A stretch of DNA of 11,633 nucleotides, taken from contig JANYAG010000182.1 of the NCBI GenBank assembly GCA_025361465.1, positions 1-11,633 of the forward strand, in the 5' to 3' direction. The notes under the pieces are model-generated. The model did no database searches. It saw nothing but the letters and a program-made list of their open reading frames with translations, and was not told the origin of the DNA. The position numbers and the translations under genes are program-made. Positions 1-5,732 of this stretch are shown one piece after another (the first letter of the stretch is position 1; the number at the start of each line of letters is the position of its first letter). The stretch is from Gemmatimonadota bacterium (GTDB lineage: Bacteria; Gemmatimonadota; Gemmatimonadetes; Gemmatimonadales; GWC2-71-9).

Positions 1-67
1 TGCTGATCCCCCACGGCAGCACCAGGAAAAGAAAGGTGATCGGCGCGGTGACTCGGCGCTCATGCAT
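1..67 (-). CDS. N-terminal fragment of a membrane transporter, probably MFS
   Basis: An ATG at 67-65 opens a frame that runs off the window edge. It encodes 22 codons: MHERRVTAPITF, then a hydrophobic stretch LFLVLPWGIS. A short charged N-terminus followed by a helix carrying a Pro-Trp/Gly pattern is typical of the first transmembrane helix of major facilitator (MFS) permeases. The start overlaps the end of the upstream lyase gene by 8 bases, as expected for the fourth gene of the same operon. A competing ATG at 63-61 (ATGA overlap with the lyase stop) opens a frame with a Cys/Arg/Ser-rich, non-membrane translation and looks less likely. Only the first helix is visible, so the family call is an inference and the substrate is unknown. 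Confidence 0.5.
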   Translation of the reverse strand, partial: MHERRVTAPITFLFLVLPWGIS

Positions 68-1022
68 CGCCACTGGCCCCGGGCAAGGTGAAGCCGACGT
101 AGTCCAGCGCGGAAGCCAGCACCGTCGCCTGCTCGGCTGAGAGCTCAACCAGCGGAGGTCGCACGGTGGCCCATGCCGGATCGTTGCGGAACGTCGCGAC
201 CATGCTCTTCAGTGCCGGGATCATCGGGTTGTCCATCCCGACCGTATCCCGAATCAGGTTCAGCCGGACCTGTTGGGCCTCGGCGGTGGGGCGATCCCAC
301 TCGAGGTAGAGTTGCCGGATCGACGCCGCGTTCACGTTGGCCATCGCCGAGATGCAGCCCACACCCCCATGGGTCATCGTGGCCAGAAGGAAGCTCTCGC
401 TCCCGGTGAAGATGTCGAATCCCGACCGCGCGAATGCGTCGAGGAACTTCTGCGAACTCTTCCAGTCGCCGGAGCTGTCCTTCATGCCGGCGATGGTGCC
501 GGGATACGCCGTGAGCAATCGCTCGACCAGTCGGGGTGTGAGCCCGACCACCGCGATCGGCGGGATGTGATAGAGGTAGATCCTGAGCCGTGCATCGCCG
601 ACCCGCTGCACCACTTCGCTGAAGTAGCGATAGAGTCCTTCCTCGCTGACCCCCTTGTAGTAGAACGGCGGCAGCATCAGGACACCGGCGCAGCCGTGCG
701 CGACCGCGTGCGTCGCAAGCCGTACGGTGTCAAGGAACGAGCAGCAGCCCACCCCGGGCATCATCCGCGACGGGTCGCATCCCGCGTCGATCGCGGCGGC
801 GAGGAGCGTCTCCCGCTCCCCAATCGTCATGGAGTTCGCCTCGCTGGTGGTGCCGAACATCGCCAACCCGGAGTCGTGCGACAGCAGCCACTGGCAATGG
901 GCAATGAAGCGCGGGATGTCGGGACTGAGGTCGGCGGCAAATGGCGTCAGCACCGGCGTCATGACTCCGCGAAGACGTTGGGTCACTGCGGCGCTCCGGA
1001 TTGGATGGTCGGCGATCGGCAT
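60..1022 (-). CDS. Dihydrodipicolinate synthase / N-acetylneuraminate lyase superfamily protein
   Basis: This is a class I aldolase-type TIM-barrel enzyme of about 320 residues, the usual family length (about 290-320). Numbering from the ATG at 1022, the motif Gly-Thr-Thr-Ser-Glu lies at residues 57-61, the catalytic Tyr in YHIP at 151, and the Schiff-base lysine in the GMKDSSGD motif at 181. Such enzymes condense or cleave pyruvate (or a related keto acid) with an aldehyde, or dehydrate sugar acids. True DapA has an Arg a few residues after the Tyr (Tyr-Asn-Val-Pro-x-Arg) that binds the substrate carboxylate. Here the segment reads YHIPPIAVVG and has no Arg, so lysine biosynthesis is unlikely and the substrate is open. 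The ATG overlaps the carbonic anhydrase stop by one base (TGATG). A GTG three bases upstream (1025) is an alternative start. An AGAGGG sequence precedes both at workable spacing. It is the third gene of a four-gene operon. Confidence 0.9.
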   Translation of the reverse strand: MPIADHPIRSAAVTQRLRGVMTPVLTPFAADLSPDIPRFIAHCQWLLSHDSGLAMFGTTSEANSMTIGERETLLAAAIDAGCDPSRMMPGVGCCSFLDTVRLATHAVAHGCAGVLMLPPFYYKGVSEEGLYRYFSEVVQRVGDARLRIYLYHIPPIAVVGLTPRLVERLLTAYPGTIAGMKDSSGDWKSSQKFLDAFARSGFDIFTGSESFLLATMTHGGVGCISAMANVNAASIRQLYLEWDRPTAEAQQVRLNLIRDTVGMDNPMIPALKSMVATFRNDPAWATVRPPLVELSAEQATVLASALDYVGFTLPGASGDA

Positions 1023-1660
1023 CACGCGTTGCCCTCTGGTTCCTGGACACCGTCAAGGAAATCCACCATGCCGGTCTCCAGCGCGTACTCCGCCCCCACG
1101 ACGAGAAGCCCTTCGGTCTGGATCAACTGCTCGAGGATCTCCGAGCCATGCCGCAGCTGATCCACCGAGGCGCGGATGTTGGCCCGCCCCGCATGGTGCA
1201 CCAGTGCGGCACGATCGTGCCGGAGATCGGTGGCCAGCAGGCCTTCAACCGACGGCCGAATGAGGTCGACGATCGATCGCAGGTTGGGTGAACGATGATC
1301 GCCCGGCTGCTGCAGCTGGTTGATGGTGGCCGTGATCGCCCCGCACTGCGTATGCCCCAGCACCACCACCAGCCGGGTGTGGAATTGCTCGGCGGCAAAC
1401 TCGACACTGCCCACCTGCGAGGCCGCCACGATGTTGCCGGCCACCCGGATCACGAAGAGGTCGCCAAGTCCCTGGTCGAAGACGATCTCTGCCGGCACCC
1501 GGGAATCGGAGCAGCCGAGAATGATGGCAAACGGTGCTTGGCCATCTACCAGCGAGGTCAGGCGAGCCTGACTCGCCAGCACATCGTGGGTCCGGATGCC
1601 AGACGCAAAGCGACGGTTGCCATCGCGCAGGCGTTCAAGGGCTTCCCGTGCCGGGATCAC
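1022..1660 (-). CDS. Beta-class carbonic anhydrase
   Basis: This enzyme reversibly hydrates CO2 to bicarbonate in the cytoplasm, using zinc. The 212 residues match the length of compact bacterial beta-CAs. The zinc ligands are Cys50 in ILGCSDSRVP, then His103 and Cys106 in GHTQCGA. The Asp52-Arg54 pair that gates the zinc ligand is present, as is the RVAGN motif at 72-76. The N-terminus (ALERLRDGNRRFASG) is typical of the family, and there is no signal peptide. The start is a GTG at 1660-1658: it overlaps the aminotransferase stop (GTGA), has AGGAG five bases upstream, and no in-frame ATG fits the conserved N-terminus. The stop overlaps the start of the lyase gene. In this operon it could supply bicarbonate to or remove it from a coupled reaction, but no carboxylase is visible. 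The family call is firm; the role in the operon is not. Confidence 0.95.
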   Translation of the reverse strand: MIPAREALERLRDGNRRFASGIRTHDVLASQARLTSLVDGQAPFAIILGCSDSRVPAEIVFDQGLGDLFVIRVAGNIVAASQVGSVEFAAEQFHTRLVVVLGHTQCGAITATINQLQQPGDHRSPNLRSIVDLIRPSVEGLLATDLRHDRAALVHHAGRANIRASVDQLRHGSEILEQLIQTEGLLVVGAEYALETGMVDFLDGVQEPEGNA

Positions 1661-2919
1661 GCCAGCTCCTGCTTCAAGGCACTCACCAGCCGGTCAACCT
1701 CCTGTTCGGTATTGAACAGGTGGGTCGAGATCCGGTGGCCGTTGAGCCAGTTGGTCGGCACCACCTTGACCTGGATGTTGTGCTTCTCACGCAGCCTGAT
1801 GTGGAGTGTGTTGCTGTCGATTGCCACAGGAAGCCGGTACGTCAGCTGCGGAGAGGCCAACGGGCCGGGCGCCGCACTCATGACCTCCACCTGCGGCACC
1901 CCCCGCAGCGCGGCATGCAGGCGTGCACCAAGGGCGAGGTTGTGCTGTTCGACCTTCGCGATGCCGATCGCGGTGATGTAGTCGATCGCCGCGTCGAGCC
2001 CGAGCACGCTGGGAATGCTGCAGACACCCGACGACGCCGAGTACGCCTGGCGGCCGCTCTGCAGACCGATCGGGTCGACCGTCTTGCCCAGCTCGTCGCT
2101 CAGGTAGAGCAATCCCGTCCCCGGAGGAGCGAGGAGCCACTTGTGCCCGCTCGTGGCGTACACATGACAGCCAAGCGCCTTCACGTCGACCGCAACACCG
2201 CCCACCGCCTGGGCGCCGTCGACCACGGCGAGGCATCCGCGTGACCGAGCCAGCGCCGACAACTCCGCCACTGGCATCCGTAGTCCCGTCGAGCTGAGCA
2301 GGTGCGAGAAGGAGAGCACGCGGGTATGTGGCGTCATCGCCTTGGCGAAGCGGTCGATGATGGCAGCGGCACTGTTCTCAGCCGGCGGGATGACCACAAT
2401 GTCGAGCACGACGCCCTGACGACGCGCGACGTAGTCCCAGCAGGCGCGTCCTCCCGGATGTTCCTGATCGGTGGTCAGCACCCGCTCGCCGGCGGCGAGG
2501 GTGAGTCCCTGTGCCACCCAGTTCATCCCCTCCGTGGTGCATCGGGTGAGCACGAGTTCTTCGGTCAGGCAGCCGATGAACCGCGCGGCCTTGGCGCGCA
2601 CGTCGTCCATCGCCCGTTCGAGCGCCCCATAGCCATACAGGGTGGGGTTGCGCTCGAGCTCCTTCCAGCCCGCAATCGCCCGCTCCATCACCGGGCGCGG
2701 TGTCGGCCCGAGCGAGCCGGTCTGGAGGTAGGCCAAGCCGGGGGCGAAGGCGAAGTCACCCGAGGCCGACACAAATTTTCGCGCGGCGTCCGCCCGCGTC
2801 GGAAGGCCGCCTTGCTGGGACCAGATCCCCTCGGGTACCAAGCCGGCGGCAGCGAGCACACCGAAGGACGCGAGGAAATCGCGACGGGCAGGTCTCTGAT
2901 CGGGCATCTTCCTGGACAT
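1657..2919 (-). CDS. Tat-exported class V aminotransferase-like PLP enzyme
   Basis: A fold-type I PLP enzyme of 420 residues in the class V group (isopenicillin N epimerase / cysteine desulfurase-like). The N-terminus carries a twin-arginine signal: Arg12-Arg13-Asp-Phe-Leu-Ala-Ser, then a hydrophobic stretch at about 18-28. This implies export of the folded, cofactor-loaded protein. PLP-site features visible are the EHPG segment with His154, the cofactor-ring Asp234 in VVDGAQAVG, and the Schiff-base Lys260 in TSGHKW. Arg396 near the C-terminus may bind a substrate carboxylate. The reaction (epimerase, desulfurase, lyase or transaminase) cannot be told from sequence alone. The ATG at 2919 has a GGGAG sequence very close upstream (two bases); a second in-frame ATG at 2907 has AGGAAG directly before it. 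It is the first gene of the minus-strand operon and is divergent from the sensor kinases. An exported PLP enzyme ahead of two cytoplasmic enzymes and a likely permease suggests use of an external amine or amino acid. Confidence 0.9.
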   Translation of the reverse strand: MSRKMPDQRPARRDFLASFGVLAAAGLVPEGIWSQQGGLPTRADAARKFVSASGDFAFAPGLAYLQTGSLGPTPRPVMERAIAGWKELERNPTLYGYGALERAMDDVRAKAARFIGCLTEELVLTRCTTEGMNWVAQGLTLAAGERVLTTDQEHPGGRACWDYVARRQGVVLDIVVIPPAENSAAAIIDRFAKAMTPHTRVLSFSHLLSSTGLRMPVAELSALARSRGCLAVVDGAQAVGGVAVDVKALGCHVYATSGHKWLLAPPGTGLLYLSDELGKTVDPIGLQSGRQAYSASSGVCSIPSVLGLDAAIDYITAIGIAKVEQHNLALGARLHAALRGVPQVEVMSAAPGPLASPQLTYRLPVAIDSNTLHIRLREKHNIQVKVVPTNWLNGHRISTHLFNTEQEVDRLVSALKQELA

Positions 2920-3161
2920 TTCTCCCTATCCGGGTCGAGTTGGGTACTCCCTATCATATCGTCATGGGCGTGGTTCAAGAGCGCCAGGTGATGTCAATAT
3001 AGTGAACAGTATTACTCCCGATTGATACCGCGTCACACCCACGGTTGGGGTAGCTTCAAGGAGCCCAAGAGGAGGGAGGGGAAGGTCTTGCGGTACCTGA
3101 CACGTATCAGTGAGGATTTCTGGTTCACGATCGTCAAGCTGCCGCCAGCCGCGTCGCTGAC
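2920..3161. promoter_or_regulatory. Divergent intergenic region between aminotransferase operon and kinase pair
   Basis: This is the larger of the two substantial intergenic stretches and must drive both the minus-strand operon and the plus-strand kinases. On the minus strand a TATGAT box (2953-2958) lies 33 bases before the aminotransferase ATG. A consensus TTGACA (2992-2997) lies further upstream, but the two are 33 bases apart, so they cannot form one promoter. On the plus strand TATAGT at 2998-3003 has only a poor -35 (TTCAAG, 2974-2979, 18-base spacer). A purine-rich run (about 3057-3086) and an inverted-repeat pair (3023-3035 and 3098-3109) also lie here. No small gene is convincing. 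The promoter assignments are weak. Confidence 0.4.
3097..3110. promoter_or_regulatory. Candidate operator palindrome upstream of the kinase genes
   Basis: The 14-mer CTGACACGTATCAG is palindromic except for one base pair. It lies 51 bases before the kinase ATG. A related element, TGATACCGCGTCA at 3023-3035, is its partial inverted copy: its reverse complement shares TGAC at one end and GTATCA at the other, with one extra base in the middle. Two such sites about 75 bases apart in a divergent promoter region suggest a dimeric regulator. No regulator gene is visible in the window, and chance is not excluded. Confidence 0.3.
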
Positions 3162-5705
3162 ATGACAGAAACCCTGCGGGTGCTCGTCGTCGAGGACAAC
3201 CCGGCCGACGTCGATCTCATCCGGGAGGCGTTGCTGGACACCGGCCTGGTGACCTTTGACGTCCTCTCCGAGTCGCGCCTCGCCACGGCACTCCTTCGGC
3301 TGGACCGTGAGCAGGTTGATCTGGTGCTGCTCGATCTCAGCCTCCCCGACAGCCAGGGGCTCACCACACTGCAGCGACTGGTGCGGTCGCAACCGGACCT
3401 CCCGGTCATCATCCTGACGGGGCACGAAGACGATACGGTTGCTGTCGACGCGGTTCGCCAGGGCGCGCAGGACATTCTCGTCAAGGGACGCTTCGACCGG
3501 AACCTGCTGTCCCGCTCGATCCGCTTCGCGGTTGAACGGCAGGGAGCAGCGCGGCGGCTTGTGGAGAACGAAATGCGCCTGCGGGCGCAATTCGACCTGG
3601 CGAGCGAGGGGATCTTGACGCTGTCGCCTTCCGGCGACCTGCTCGACGTCAACGAATCGTTCGCCCGGATGCACGGCTACACTCGTGACGAGATGCAGCA
3701 CATGAACTTGCGGGATCTCGACACGTCGGGGACCGCCGCTCTCGTCGCCGAGCGGATGCACCGTCTCCTGGCCGGCGAGACCCAGACCTTCCTGGTGGAA
3801 CACTACCACAAGGACGGCCACGTCTTCCCGTTGGAGGTGTCCGCCAACCGGGTGACTGCCGGTAGTGCCTCCGTCATCCTCTGCTTCCACCGCGACATCT
3901 CGGGACGCATTCAGGAGGAGACGCTCGCCCGCGACCGTGAGTCGCTCCTCGCCACGACCCTGGCGTCCACGATTGATGGCATCCTGGTGGTCGACAATGA
4001 GGGCAGGACGATCCTGACCAACCCGCGGTTCGCCGAAATCTGGGGCATCCCCGCGGACATCCTGGAGACCCGGAATGACGAGGCCATGCTGGACTTCGTG
4101 CTGGAGCAGGTGGTCGATCCCGACGCGTTCAAGCGGCGTGTGGCCTCGCTCTATGCCTCGGACGATACCGACATGGAATCGATCCACTTCAAGGACGGCC
4201 GGATTGTCGAACGCTATTCTTTGCCGTTGATCTCTGGTGGCGAGCACATCGGACGCGTCTGGTCATTCCGTGACGTGACGACAAAAATCAGGGCCGAACA
4301 GGAGGCACGGGCAAGCAATGAGCGGTTCCGCCTCCTCTTTGATCGTGCGGTGGATGGCATCCTGATTCTGTCGCCAGACGGAAAGGTGGTTGCCGTCAAC
4401 GAGTCCTTCGCGCGGATGCACGGATACGCCCAGCGGGAAATGACCGCTCTCACCATGAAGGATCTCGACACGCCGGAGGCCTATCGCCACCTGCCGGAAA
4501 AAATGACACACGTCCTCGCGGGAGGATCGCATACCTTCGAAGTCGAGCATCTCCATCACGACGGACACGTGATTCCCCTGGAGGTGACCACGAGCCTGGT
4601 GACCGTCAACGGCGAGCCCCTGATCCAGGAGTTTCACCGCGACATCACTGAACGCAGGCGAACGACGGCCGCGCTGCGCGAGAACCAGTCGCTGCTGGCC
4701 ACCATCATCGACGGCACCACGGACCCCGTCTACGTGAAGGACCGGGATGGCCGGTATCTCTTGTTCAATCACGCCGCCGAACTGGTCACCGGCAGGACGG
4801 TGGCCGAGACCATCGGAAAAGGCGACATGGCCTTCTTTCCGCCGGGTGACGCACGCGTCATCATGGCAGGCGACCAGAAGGTCATGCAGGAGCAGGTGGT
4901 CTCCAGCTACGAAGAGATGCTCACAGCTGCCGATGGCAGGCTCATGACCTTCTGGTCGACCAAGGGTCCGATATTCGACGCAGCGGGCCACGTGTCCGGG
5001 TTGTTCGGCATCTCCCGGGATATCACCGAGCGCAAGGCGGCCGCCGCGAGACTGGAAGCCCTCCTGCAGGACCGCGAGGCGCTGATCAAAGAAGTCCACC
5101 ATCGGGTGAAGAACAACCTGCAGGTCGTCAGCAGCCTGCTGCGTTTGGAGAGCTCGCGCAGCACACTGCCAGACACCCGGGCCGCGTTCAAAGAAATGCA
5201 TGGTCGCGTTCGTTCCATGGCGATGTTGCATGAAATGCTCTACCGCTCCGGCACGTACGCTTCAGTGGATCTTGGCGCCTATCTTCGGCGGCTCGCCACC
5301 GAGGCCTTTCGGGCGATGGCGCATTCGCCGAGTTCCGTCCACCTCCGCCTGAACCTTGCCACCACCCGCCTCGGAATGGATCAGGCCTCGCCCTGCGGAC
5401 TCCTGGTCAATGAGTTGCTATCCAACAGCCTCGAACACGGCTTCCCCGATGGCCGCACCGGCGAAGTGCTGGTCGAGCTCGAGGCCGTCGACGGCGGACC
5501 ACGGGTCCGCCTGCGCGTGAGCGATACGGGGGTGGGGCTGCCGGCGGACTTTGCCGCCAGGCGTACCGAGTCGCTCGGCCTGCAACTGGTCGCCGATCTG
5601 ACCAGGCAGCTGGGCGGCACCCTGGAAATCGGTCCGGGGCCGGTGGCGGTGTTCACGGTGACGTTCACGCCACGTCCGGAACCCGCGTTGGCAGGTGCAG
5701 CATGA
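3162..5705 (+). CDS. Soluble sensor histidine kinase, REC-PAS(x4)-HisKA_2-HATPase
   Basis: An 847-residue cytoplasmic kinase with no signal peptide or membrane helix. An N-terminal receiver domain (about 5-125) has acidic residues Glu11-Asp12, phospho-acceptor Asp58, Thr86 and Lys108. Four PAS domains follow at about 138-250, 261-378, 387-498 and 510-625. PAS1-PAS2 and PAS3-PAS4 align without gaps at a constant offset of 249 residues, so the pair arose by tandem duplication. The kinase core is HisKA_2 type (EVHHRVKNNLQ at 644-654; His647 is the likely phosphorylated residue). Its ATPase has an N-box NELLSNSLEHG (750-760), a G1 box SDTGVGLP (787-794) and SLGLQLV (804-810). The receiver placed first suggests it is itself controlled by another kinase. 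The ATG at 3162 has no Shine-Dalgarno, but a stop codon at 3111 rules out an upstream ATG in frame. The signal sensed is unknown. It is the first gene of a two-gene unit. Confidence 0.93.
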   Translation: MTETLRVLVVEDNPADVDLIREALLDTGLVTFDVLSESRLATALLRLDREQVDLVLLDLSLPDSQGLTTLQRLVRSQPDLPVIILTGHEDDTVAVDAVRQGAQDILVKGRFDRNLLSRSIRFAVERQGAARRLVENEMRLRAQFDLASEGILTLSPSGDLLDVNESFARMHGYTRDEMQHMNLRDLDTSGTAALVAERMHRLLAGETQTFLVEHYHKDGHVFPLEVSANRVTAGSASVILCFHRDISGRIQEETLARDRESLLATTLASTIDGILVVDNEGRTILTNPRFAEIWGIPADILETRNDEAMLDFVLEQVVDPDAFKRRVASLYASDDTDMESIHFKDGRIVERYSLPLISGGEHIGRVWSFRDVTTKIRAEQEARASNERFRLLFDRAVDGILILSPDGKVVAVNESFARMHGYAQREMTALTMKDLDTPEAYRHLPEKMTHVLAGGSHTFEVEHLHHDGHVIPLEVTTSLVTVNGEPLIQEFHRDITERRRTTAALRENQSLLATIIDGTTDPVYVKDRDGRYLLFNHAAELVTGRTVAETIGKGDMAFFPPGDARVIMAGDQKVMQEQVVSSYEEMLTAADGRLMTFWSTKGPIFDAAGHVSGLFGISRDITERKAAAARLEALLQDREALIKEVHHRVKNNLQVVSSLLRLESSRSTLPDTRAAFKEMHGRVRSMAMLHEMLYRSGTYASVDLGAYLRRLATEAFRAMAHSPSSVHLRLNLATTRLGMDQASPCGLLVNELLSNSLEHGFPDGRTGEVLVELEAVDGGPRVRLRVSDTGVGLPADFAARRTESLGLQLVADLTRQLGGTLEIGPGPVAVFTVTFTPRPEPALAGAA

Positions 5706-5732
5706 CGAAGGCGTCCATCGGCCTCCACTCTG

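Noticed and set aside
2953..2997. TTGACA (2992-2997) and TATGAT (2953-2958) as one sigma-70 promoter on the minus strand
   Set aside because: The spacer between the hexamers is 33 bases, far from 16-18, so they cannot work together, though each could belong to another promoter.
3033..4247. Open minus-strand frame of 404 codons opposite the first kinase
   Set aside because: It is the antisense shadow of REC and PAS domains. It has no domain signature and its composition is low-complexity and charged.
5706..5732. The gap between the two kinase genes as a promoter or terminator
   Set aside because: It is only 27 bases long, with no hairpin and no -10/-35 pair; the two genes are best read as one transcript.
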